Positions 1 to 6,781 of a stretch of DNA of 14,593 nucleotides are shown in pieces (position 1 is the first letter of the stretch; every line of letters begins with the position of its first letter). The position numbers and the translations under genes are program-made. This stretch comes from Lysobacterales bacterium UBA5700 (GTDB lineage: Bacteria > Pseudomonadota > Gammaproteobacteria > Xanthomonadales > Xanthomonadaceae), in the NCBI GenBank assembly GCA_002420085.1, contig DIHI01000114.1, forward strand, positions 1 through 14,593, given 5' to 3'. The notes beneath the pieces were generated by a model. The model ran no database searches. It saw only the letters and a list, made by a program, of their open reading frames with translations, and was not told where the DNA came from.

Positions 1-275
1 CCGCCCATGGTCGGCAGCAGGGCGTCGGGACGCTCCTTGGCGATGATCTTTTCCACCATCCGCCAGTTGATCGGCTCGATGTAGACGGCATCGGCAGTAC
101 CCGGATCGGTCATGATCGTGGCCGGGTTGGAGTTGACCAGGATCACCCGGTAGCCCTCGTCGCGCAGGGCCTTGCAGGCTTGCGCACCCGAATAGTCGAA
201 CTCGCACGCCTGACCGATGACGATCGGGCCAGCGCCGATGATGAGGATCGATTCGAGATCGCTGCGTTTGGGCAT
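1..275 (-). CDS. carB: Carbamoyl phosphate synthetase large chain, N-terminal part (cut by window edge)
   Basis: CarB is the ammonia/ATP-using large subunit that makes carbamoyl phosphate for pyrimidine and arginine synthesis in the cytoplasm. About 91 residues are visible, starting [20 protein letters not shown] at an ATG at 275. The glycine-rich [18 protein letters not shown] stretch (about residues 13-30) and the [11 protein letters not shown] stretch (about residues 47-57) are hallmarks of the pre-ATP-grasp region of the first synthetase half. The full protein is normally about 1,070 residues, so most of the gene lies beyond the left edge. It follows carA by 79 bp on the same strand, the usual carAB operon order. 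No strong Shine-Dalgarno sequence is seen before the ATG, but homology with the family N-terminus fixes the start. Identification is certain; the rest of the gene cannot be judged. Confidence 0.97.
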   Translation of the reverse strand, partial: MPKRSDLESILIIGAGPIVIGQACEFDYSGAQACKALRDEGYRVILVNSNPATIMTDPGTADAVYIEPINWRMVEKIIAKERPDALLPTMG

Positions 276-296
276 GAGGCTTACCGGGACGGAGGG

Positions 297-313
297 TGCC
301 GAAGCGCTCGGCA
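297..313 (-). other. Small hairpin between carA and carB
   Basis: A 6-bp perfect inverted repeat (TGCCGA at 297-302, TCGGCA at 308-313, loop AGCGC) lies in the 79-bp gap between the carA stop and the carB start. It has no T-tract, so it is unlikely to be an intrinsic terminator. It could be an mRNA stability element or chance in GC-rich DNA. Confidence 0.25.
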
Positions 314-354
314 ACGGGCGGGGAAACGGTGGGCGGTGGCGCGGGTGGAGACGC

Positions 355-1488
355 TCACACGGCCGCCGGCTGGCGCTGCATGCTGGCGACGAAGCGGTCG
401 AACAGGTGGCCGATGTCATGCGGTCCGGGACTGGCCTCCGGGTGACCCTGGAAGCTGAATGCCGGCGCATCGGTCAGACGGATGCCCTGGTTCGAGCCGT
501 CGAACAGGGAGCGATGACTGACCTGGACGGTATCCGGAAGGCTGCCCTCATCGACCGCGAAACCGTGGTTCTGGCTGGTGATGACCACCCGACCGGTGGC
601 CAGTTCCAACACTGGATGATTGCCGCCGTGATGGCCGAACTTCATCTTGACCGTGCGGGCACCGGCGGCCAGGGCCAGCAGTTGGTGACCGAGACAGATG
701 CCGAACAGGGGAATCCGGGCGGCCAGCAGGCTGCGGATCGCGGCGATCGCGTAGTCGCAGGGGGCCGGGTCGCCCGGTCCATTGGACAGGAACACACCGT
801 CCGGCGCCATCGCCAGCACCGCCTCGGCCGGTGTCTGTGCCGGCACGACCGTGATCGCACAGCCGCGTTCGGCCAGCATCCGCAGGATCTGCCGTTTGAC
901 CCCGAAATCGTAGGCAACCACCTTGAATCTGGCTTCGACCTCGCGAAACTGCCCGCTGTCGAGATCCAATGTCGCGGCACGCCACGGATAGGCAGTCCGG
1001 GTGCTGACCTCACGCGCCAGATCCATGCCGTGCAGACCGGGGAACTTCCGCGCCGCCTCCAGCGCCTGATCGACATCGATCACGCCGGCCATCAGGGCGC
1101 CATTGGCGGCGCCGCGCTCGCGCAGCATGCGGGTCAGGCGCCGGGTATCGATGTCGGCGATGGCGACCACGCCGCGCTGCCGGAGCCAGTCCGGCAGGGC
1201 CGTCCGACTGCGCCAGTTGCTCGGCCGACGCGGTACATCGCGCACGATCAGACCGGCGGCATGGACTGCCGAGGATTCGTCGTCCAGGTCGTTGCAGCCG
1301 GTATTGCCGACATGCGGATAGGTCAAAGCAACCATCTGCCGGGCATAGGAGGGATCGGTGAGGATCTCCTGGTAGCCGGTCATGGCGGTGTTGAAGACCA
1401 CTTCTCCGACCCGCAGTCCGGGCGAGCCCACTGAAACGCCCTCGAATACGGTTCCGTCTTCGAGGACGAGGATGGCTGGTTGGGTCAC
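355..1488 (-). CDS. carA: Carbamoyl phosphate synthetase small chain (glutamine amidotransferase subunit)
   Basis: CarA hydrolyses glutamine and passes ammonia to CarB for carbamoyl phosphate synthesis. The 377-residue product matches the usual family length of about 380. The N-terminal small-chain domain (about 1-140) carries [18 protein letters not shown] (31-48). A class I glutamine amidotransferase domain (about 187-370) carries the nucleophile Cys265 in GICLGHQ and the His349/Glu351 pair in [11 protein letters not shown], so the catalytic triad is intact. SNGPGDP (235-241) is the usual oxyanion/glycine loop region. The start is a GTG at 1486-1488: the protein begins [12 protein letters not shown] like other CarA proteins, with a weak GGCGAG-like ribosome site about 9 nt upstream. 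In many relatives dapB precedes carA; here the upstream gene is hpnL, 133 bp away. A candidate promoter lies at 1597-1625. Confidence 0.97.
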   Translation of the reverse strand: MTQPAILVLEDGTVFEGVSVGSPGLRVGEVVFNTAMTGYQEILTDPSYARQMVALTYPHVGNTGCNDLDDESSAVHAAGLIVRDVPRRPSNWRSRTALPDWLRQRGVVAIADIDTRRLTRMLRERGAANGALMAGVIDVDQALEAARKFPGLHGMDLAREVSTRTAYPWRAATLDLDSGQFREVEARFKVVAYDFGVKRQILRMLAERGCAITVVPAQTPAEAVLAMAPDGVFLSNGPGDPAPCDYAIAAIRSLLAARIPLFGICLGHQLLALAAGARTVKMKFGHHGGNHPVLELATGRVVITSQNHGFAVDEGSLPDTVQVSHRSLFDGSNQGIRLTDAPAFSFQGHPEASPGPHDIGHLFDRFVASMQRQPAAV

Positions 1489-1596
1489 GGCAATCTCGCC
1501 AAGTTGGTGCCCTGCCTGAGGCCATCGCGGATACGCGACGACCCTCGAACGCGGGGGGCGGTCCGAAGAGCAGTCTGGGTAATCAGGCGAGGGCGT

Positions 1597-1625
1597 ATTC
1601 TAGACCCAATCGCCGGTCAGGTCAC
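1597..1625 (-). promoter_or_regulatory. Candidate sigma-70 promoter for carAB
   Basis: On the minus strand a TAGAAT -10 element (1597-1602) is preceded, after a 17-bp spacer, by GTGACC (1620-1625), which matches TTGACA at four positions. It sits about 110 bp upstream of the carA GTG and overlaps the last codons of hpnL. TAGAAT stands out in this GC-rich gap. No ArgR or PurR operator was recognised with confidence, and no terminator separates hpnL from carA, so read-through from the hopanoid genes is also possible. Confidence 0.35.
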
Positions 1626-2689
1626 GAATCCTGGGTCGGCGCCAGGGCGGCCGCCTGCCGCCGGTGCCGGTGCCAGAGTCCGAGCGCTTCGTGACCCTGC
1701 CAGGCCAGCAGGGCGGCACCGCCGATGATCAGTTCGCGAACCCGCTTGACCAGACCGGTCGCCAGCAGCGCCTCGCCAGGGAAACCGAGCAGGATGCCGG
1801 CAGCGACCAGTCCGCCCTCCTGGGCGCCGATCCCGGCCGGAACGAAGAACGCCGCCGCCCGCGCGCCCTGCGCCAGACTTTCCAGGGTGATCGCCTCCCA
1901 GACCCCGATCGGATGACCGAGCCAGCGCAGGGTCAGCCAGATCTCGAACGCCAGCAAGACTCGGAACAGCAGGCGCCAGCCGAGCGCACCCCACCAGGCC
2001 CGACGGCGGGCATAGATGCGCCGCAGTGCGGCATCGGCCCGACGCGCGCCGGCCCGCATCCCCTGGCCGGTGGCACCGGCCAAGGCCGCGAGTCGTCGGG
2101 TCAGTCCACCGAACAGGCCCAGGTGCTGGATTCGATAGAAGCCATACACGGCAGCGGCGAACACGGCCAGAACCACCACCGCCTGCACGCCATCAGCCAG
2201 GGATGCACCCAGCGCGACCAGCGAGCCGAGACCGATCAAGGTGAACAGCAATTGCGAGGAGACCTGGGCGGTCTTGTCGGCAACCAGGCTGGCGATCAGG
2301 GGCGCGGCACGCCAGCCCATGGCGGTCGCCAGTCGCAGTTTGACCAGTTCGCCGCCGATCATCGCCACCGGCAGCAGCCAGTTGACCCCGAGGCCGATCC
2401 AGGTCAGTCGGATCGCGGTTGCGATGGCCGGGGTGTCGCGGCGCGGGAACAGTTTGCGCCACGACAAGGCTGCCGCTGTCAACGGCAGCAGGAACCAGGG
2501 CAGGACGGAAACGGTCGCCGGCCAGACCGACAGAAAGCCCTTCCAGGTCGCGGTGGCGCCGAGTCGGCCGAACAAGTAGACGATCAGCGCCGCGCCGACC
2601 GAAAGCCCGAATGCGATGTACAGCGCAAAGCCGACCCGCCCCGAGCGGCCGGGTCGAATGACAGGCACCGGCGGCATCGGATCGCTCAT
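1622..2689 (-). CDS. hpnL: HpnL-type membrane protein of the hopanoid cluster (lysylphosphatidylglycerol synthase TM-like family)
   Basis: This is a polytopic inner-membrane protein of 355 residues. It has several hydrophobic segments, for example about 20-41, 57-75, 98-112, 147-185, 238-257 and 295-330. Family-like motifs are GGELVKLRL (112-120) and FVPAGIGAQEGG (282-293), the latter typical of the UPF0104/LPG synthase transmembrane superfamily. Within that superfamily the members found beside hpnN in hopanoid clusters are called HpnL. Their biochemical role is not established; a role in hopanoid or lipid movement is inference. The ATG at 2689 overlaps the hpnN stop codon (ATGA), so translation is probably coupled. 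It is the last gene of the hopanoid run. The name rests on the fold signature plus position; the superfamily assignment is firmer than the gene symbol. Confidence 0.85.
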   Translation of the reverse strand: MSDPMPPVPVIRPGRSGRVGFALYIAFGLSVGAALIVYLFGRLGATATWKGFLSVWPATVSVLPWFLLPLTAAALSWRKLFPRRDTPAIATAIRLTWIGLGVNWLLPVAMIGGELVKLRLATAMGWRAAPLIASLVADKTAQVSSQLLFTLIGLGSLVALGASLADGVQAVVVLAVFAAAVYGFYRIQHLGLFGGLTRRLAALAGATGQGMRAGARRADAALRRIYARRRAWWGALGWRLLFRVLLAFEIWLTLRWLGHPIGVWEAITLESLAQGARAAAFFVPAGIGAQEGGLVAAGILLGFPGEALLATGLVKRVRELIIGGAALLAWQGHEALGLWHRHRRQAAALAPTQDS

Positions 2690-5340
2690 GACCGACGCAG
2701 CAGGGCCGGCACCACCACCAGGGTGGCCAGCACGATCAGGCTCAGGCCGATCGCCAGCACCAGACCCAGTCCAGCCGTGCCGACATGCGGTGAAAACGCC
2801 AGATTGCCGAAGCTGGCGACCGTGGTCAGCGCACCGAACACGATGCCCCGTGCGGTCGCCGAACGCAGCACATTGCCACCCGGAAGCGCACCGGCGCGAT
2901 GACGCAACACCAGGTGGATGCCGTTATCGACGCCGACCCCGAGCAGCAGCGGCAAGGCGATGACATTGGCGAAATTGAACGGCAGATCGAGCCAGACCAT
3001 GCTCGCCAGGGTAACCGCACCGCCGAGCAACAGGGGCAGCAGCACCCGCAGGGCATCGACCAGACTGCGCAGCACCACTACCAGCACGATGGCGATGCCG
3101 AGCACGGCCAGGACCATCGCTTCGCGGAAGGCGGACACGATCGCCCGCCCGGATTCGAGTTGGATCACCGGCATGCCGCTGACCGACGGCAGCACGCTGG
3201 CGACCTCGGCGACGAAGCGATCGCGTGCGTCGGACTCGGACAGGTCATCGGCGGGAAAGATCTGCATCAGCCATTGGCGTTGGCCATCGGCACTGCGCCA
3301 GCGCTCGCTCACGGTCGGTGGGATGGCATCCAGTTGCACCGGCGCCGTGACGGCCAGGGCACGGGTCAGCGGCGCCATGGCGGTCGGCAACAGACCGAGC
3401 AGGTTGTCGTGCAGGGCGTCGGACAGCCCGGCGGCAGCACCAGGGTCGGCGGAGGCCAGCCGTTCGCCCAGGCGGGCCAGCGCGTCAGCCAGCCGCGCGC
3501 TGCCGGGACCGGGCATGGCCGGCGCATCGGCCAGCCGCTGCACCGACTGCACCACCGGGTCGGCCGGACTGGCCGGCGCCGTCCAGTCCGCCGAGAGCAG
3601 TTCCGGCCCGAGCAGCCAGCGCAGGTCTTCGATCATCGCCAGTTTGTCGTCCTGATCGGCCGGTGCGAAGTCGAACAGTGCAACCACCCGCTCGACACTC
3701 GGCAGGGCTTCGAGTTCGGCCGCGATCCGCTCGGCCTCGGCGCGATCGGCGGCAACGGCTTGCAGGTTCCGGTGCCCGGTGACCCGGTCGGCGAGCAGGG
3801 CGCGCAGGGTCGCGACCGACTCGGAATCGGGATCGCGCAGATTCAGCGGATCGCTGTCGAAGCGAATCGAAACCGCCGTGGACACCGCCAGCAATGCCAG
3901 GGCCAGGGCCAGCCAGCGCACCGTGCGGCGATGGACCAGCGGGACATCCAGCCAGCGGGCCGGCAGCACCGGCACCCGGTCGCGATCGAGCTTGCCCGGC
4001 AGTGGTGCCAGCATCAGTGCCGCCGGAATCAGGGTGTAGGAGACGGCGAAGCTGATCAGCATGGCGACCCCGGCGATCAGGCCCAGTTCGGCCACACCGG
4101 CGTAATCGGTCGGGACGAAGGCGAAGAATCCGATCGCGGTGGTCACTGCGCTCAGTGCCAGCGCGCCGAACAGACGATCACCGGCAAACACCACGGCTTC
4201 CGCCCGAGCCAGACCGGCTGCCAGACCCTCGCGGAAGCGCAGCAGCAGATGGATCGCATAGTTCACGCCCAGTCCGACGTAGAGCACGGCAAAGGCGATC
4301 GAGATCAGGTTCAGGTGACCGATCGCGATCGTCGCGAAACCGAGAGCCAGGGCCAGCCCGGCGAGCAGACTGAGGATCGCCACGGCAACCAGCGATACCG
4401 AACGCAGGCCGACGTACATCATCACCGTCACCAGCAGCACCGCCAGCACACCGGCCAGGGTGGCGCCGGCCACCACGCTCTGCAATTCCTCGTAGGCGAG
4501 CGCCACCGAGCCGGTGATGCGCAGGCGGACCGGGCCGGTGTCCAGCCCGAGTTCGGCACGCAGCGCGCGCACCGCCTCGATCGCATCGCGACCGGCCATC
4601 ACCCGCTTGAAATCGAGCGCCGGACTGACCAGCAGAAGCTCGCGAGCCACCGTCGCCGACGCGGTCGATGCGGCCGGATCATCGCCACCGCCGGCCACCA
4701 GCCGCTGCCACGACAACGGGGCGGATCGACCGTCCAGACTGGCATCGATGGCATCGGCCACGGCGGCCAAGGTTGGATCGAGATCAAGACCCGGATCGCT
4801 GCCATCGGCGGCGGCATCACCCGCCTCGGCCAGCAGGTTGAACAGGCCGGGCACGGTCGGCGACTCGGCCAGACGCGCCAGCATCGGCTGGGCCAGGGCC
4901 AGCCGGTCGGTCAATGCATCCAGGTGCTCGGGTGAACGCAACAGCAGGCCATGGTCGAGAAAGAACGCCTCACCGGCCGGCCAATCGACCGATCGAACGG
5001 TCTCGGGCATCGCCCGCAGGCGCTCGACGACCTGCTGGGCCGTGGTTCGGGCCTGTTCCGGACTGGCCGCCTCGACCACCAGCAGCACGCTGTTTTCAAG
5101 GTGCGGGAACGCCTCGGCGATGCGCGCCCGCGCCGTCTGGAACGGCAGATCGCGATCGAGCAGATCGGCCGGATTGGTGTGGACGCCCAGACGCTGACCG
5201 GCCGCGATCACACTGAGTGCGGCCATCACCAGCACCAGTACGCAAACCGCAAGCGGGCGTCGGATCAGCCAGCGCAGCCAACGCTCGGCCAGCGAGGCCG
5301 ATGCCGGCGCTACCGGATCGCGGTCAGCCGCCATGATCAT
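2686..5340 (-). CDS. hpnN: Hopanoid transporter, RND/MMPL family
   Basis: HpnN is the inner-membrane RND-type transporter that hopanoid producers use to deliver hopanoids to the outer membrane. The 884-residue product shows the internally duplicated RND plan. TM1 is at about 29-48, then a large periplasmic domain (about 50-285), five TM segments (about 289-446), TM7 (about 474-492), a second periplasmic domain (about 493-725) and five TM segments up to residue 880. The two halves echo each other: NPADLLDRDLP follows TM1 and DPLNLRDPDSE follows TM7, while GLGVNYAIHLLLRFR (357-371) pairs with GVGVDNGIHLVLRHR in the second half. The length fits the family. Two in-frame ATGs lie 6 nt apart (5340 and 5334). 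Either one overlaps the end of hpnM, so the exact start is uncertain by two codons. The 3' end overlaps hpnL by 4 nt. A general MMPL lipid exporter is the only alternative, and context favours HpnN. Confidence 0.93.
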   Translation of the reverse strand: MIMAADRDPVAPASASLAERWLRWLIRRPLAVCVLVLVMAALSVIAAGQRLGVHTNPADLLDRDLPFQTARARIAEAFPHLENSVLLVVEAASPEQARTTAQQVVERLRAMPETVRSVDWPAGEAFFLDHGLLLRSPEHLDALTDRLALAQPMLARLAESPTVPGLFNLLAEAGDAAADGSDPGLDLDPTLAAVADAIDASLDGRSAPLSWQRLVAGGGDDPAASTASATVARELLLVSPALDFKRVMAGRDAIEAVRALRAELGLDTGPVRLRITGSVALAYEELQSVVAGATLAGVLAVLLVTVMMYVGLRSVSLVAVAILSLLAGLALALGFATIAIGHLNLISIAFAVLYVGLGVNYAIHLLLRFREGLAAGLARAEAVVFAGDRLFGALALSAVTTAIGFFAFVPTDYAGVAELGLIAGVAMLISFAVSYTLIPAALMLAPLPGKLDRDRVPVLPARWLDVPLVHRRTVRWLALALALLAVSTAVSIRFDSDPLNLRDPDSESVATLRALLADRVTGHRNLQAVAADRAEAERIAAELEALPSVERVVALFDFAPADQDDKLAMIEDLRWLLGPELLSADWTAPASPADPVVQSVQRLADAPAMPGPGSARLADALARLGERLASADPGAAAGLSDALHDNLLGLLPTAMAPLTRALAVTAPVQLDAIPPTVSERWRSADGQRQWLMQIFPADDLSESDARDRFVAEVASVLPSVSGMPVIQLESGRAIVSAFREAMVLAVLGIAIVLVVVLRSLVDALRVLLPLLLGGAVTLASMVWLDLPFNFANVIALPLLLGVGVDNGIHLVLRHRAGALPGGNVLRSATARGIVFGALTTVASFGNLAFSPHVGTAGLGLVLAIGLSLIVLATLVVVPALLRRS

Positions 5341-5959
5341 CGTCGATCTGCTCGCGAATGCGGGCGATCACCGCATCCATGCCATCGCGATCGTACAGGG
5401 CACCGTACTGCGAGCGCTTGAGGGCAAGATCGCTGATCCCGTCGGTGAGGATATTGACCACCCGCCAGCCATCGTCACCACGCATCAACAGATAATCGAA
5501 GGCGACGGTGTCGCCGCTGCCCTTGGTGAACCGGCTGCGCACCAGCATTCGACTGTCGCCCTGGGCGGTCTCCGAGACCGGATCGAAACGCTCACCCTTG
5601 TGCTGGTCGAAACGATCGGCATAGGTGGTGACGCTCAACTCGGAGAAGGTCGCGATGAACCGCTCGCGATCGACCTCGGACAGGGTCCGCCAGCGGGCGC
5701 CGAAGATGAAGCGGGCCATGCGCGGCACGTCCAGGCTGCGCTCGACCACCGGTGCCAGTGCCGCCTTGCGCTGGCCGAGATCGAGTCGTGTACCAGCCTT
5801 CATCGACGCGATCAGCGCTGACTCCAGGGTCGAGACCACGGTCCGTGGATCGGCGTCGGCTGCCGCCGGCGCGACCGGCTGTGCCGATACCGCCATCGGC
5901 ACGAGTGCGACCAGCAGCAGGATGATCAGCCCGACAACCGGACTTGGCTTCACGTTCAT
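5324..5959 (-). CDS. hpnM: Hopanoid-associated periplasmic protein, MlaC/Ttg2D-like
   Basis: HpnM belongs to the MlaC/Ttg2D family of periplasmic lipid-binding proteins and is found beside HpnN in hopanoid clusters, where it is thought to assist lipid transfer. The 211-residue product starts with a clear Sec signal peptide: NVKPSP, a hydrophobic core (about 8-24) and a probable cleavage after VSA at residue 26. The mature part carries the MlaC-like segments DVPRMARFIFGARWRTLSE and FDYLLMRGDDGWRVVNILTDGIS. The ATG at 5959 is chosen because an AGAGGA ribosome site lies about 8 nt upstream and the signal peptide begins there; an in-frame upstream extension has no family resemblance. The gene follows hpnG after 127 bp and overlaps hpnN by 17 nt. 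The larger gap before it may carry its own promoter (6038-6043 region). Confidence 0.92.
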   Translation of the reverse strand: MNVKPSPVVGLIILLLVALVPMAVSAQPVAPAAADADPRTVVSTLESALIASMKAGTRLDLGQRKAALAPVVERSLDVPRMARFIFGARWRTLSEVDRERFIATFSELSVTTYADRFDQHKGERFDPVSETAQGDSRMLVRSRFTKGSGDTVAFDYLLMRGDDGWRVVNILTDGISDLALKRSQYGALYDRDGMDAVIARIREQIDDDHGG

Positions 5960-6037
5960 CGCAGTGTCCTCTCGAATGGGTGCTCTCGGGTGCGGATCGC
6001 ACCGCGCCTCGGTCCGGCGCGATCCCGACCCGCAATC

Positions 6038-6043
6038 ATTATC
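6038..6043 (-). promoter_or_regulatory. Possible internal -10 element upstream of hpnM
   Basis: GATAAT on the minus strand (ATTATC on plus) lies in the 127-bp gap between hpnG and hpnM, about 80 bp before the hpnM ATG. It matches the sigma-70 -10 consensus at five of six positions and stands out in GC-rich surroundings. No convincing -35 hexamer is present at 16-18 bp, so this is a weak candidate for separate expression of the transport genes hpnM-hpnN-hpnL. Confidence 0.2.
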
Positions 6044-6086
6044 GCGAGCCGCTTCCGGCCCGCCATGAACCGCAGCCGCACATCGC

Positions 6087-6779
6087 TCACCTCGGCACCG
6101 GGTCGAAACCGGCAGCCAGAACGATCCCGGCGCGCCGCAGGGTGGCAGCGGCACGATCACGCGCCACGGCCAGGGCCAGCAGGTCACCGACCAGACTCGG
6201 TCGCCGGCACAGGGCGGCGATCAGGGCGAACGCCTGCGGTCGGCCAGCGGCATCGACCGTGGCCAGCACATCGCCCGGCAAGCGCCGATCGGCGGCGTCC
6301 AGGACCGCCCTGACCGCCAGGAACGGCAACCCGGCCTGGGCGGCGACCTGCGCCACCGCTGCGCTTTCCATATCGACTGCCGCAACACCCTGCCGATGGT
6401 AGCGGGCGCGGCACTCGGCCTTGTCAGCCGGCGCGGCGAGCGCAGCCGACACTTCCAGCACGGCCGCGTGTTGGCTAGAAAGACCGACCGCAGCCAGTGC
6501 CGCAGCCAGCCTCGCATGCAGGTCCGGGTCGGCGGAAAAACTGGCGCCATCGCTGTTCAGGACACGCGCCGGCAACAGCAGATCGCCGGCCTGGCGAGCC
6601 GGATCCAGGCCACCCGCACTGCCGAAATCGATCAGGCCGCGCACCCCCTGCTCGACCAGTTCGCGGGCGGCGGCGGCAGCGGCGGCAGCGCCCATGCCGC
6701 TCACCACCACCCTCAGCCCGTCCGCCTGCCGAGGCAGGCAACGGGCTTCCCAATCGAGGGCACAGACCACCCCGAACAC
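6087..6779 (-). CDS. hpnG: Hopanoid-associated phosphorylase/nucleosidase-like protein HpnG
   Basis: HpnG resembles MTA/SAH nucleosidases and purine phosphorylases. In hopanoid producers it removes adenine from adenosylhopane to give a ribosyl-type hopane, an early step toward bacteriohopanetetrol and related extended hopanoids. The 230-residue protein has the family signatures MFGVVCALDWEA at the N-terminus, LIDFGSAGGLDP (49-60), VDMESAAVA (135-143, with the substrate-contacting Glu138) and VRAVLDAADRRLPGD (156-170, with Asp161 in the place of the nucleosidase catalytic Asp). The start is GTG at 6777-6779, only 2 bp after the shc stop codon, which suggests translational coupling. An eight-alanine run at 31-38 is encoded by repeated GCC/GCG codons. 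The alternative, a housekeeping MTA/SAH nucleosidase, is unlikely given its place between shc and hpnM. Confidence 0.9.
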   Translation of the reverse strand: MFGVVCALDWEARCLPRQADGLRVVVSGMGAAAAAAAARELVEQGVRGLIDFGSAGGLDPARQAGDLLLPARVLNSDGASFSADPDLHARLAAALAAVGLSSQHAAVLEVSAALAAPADKAECRARYHRQGVAAVDMESAAVAQVAAQAGLPFLAVRAVLDAADRRLPGDVLATVDAAGRPQAFALIAALCRRPSLVGDLLALAVARDRAAATLRRAGIVLAAGFDPVPR

Positions 6780-6781
6780 GA

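Noticed and set aside
217..1434. Open frame of 405 codons on the plus strand opposite carA
   Set aside because: It is a shadow of carA codon usage with no domain signature; CarA on the minus strand has an intact catalytic triad.
2899..4935. Long open frame (678 codons) on the plus strand antisense to hpnN
   Set aside because: It is rich in Gln, Arg, His and Gly with no recognisable domain. It is a mirror of the GC-rich codon bias of hpnN, whose own product has clear RND features.
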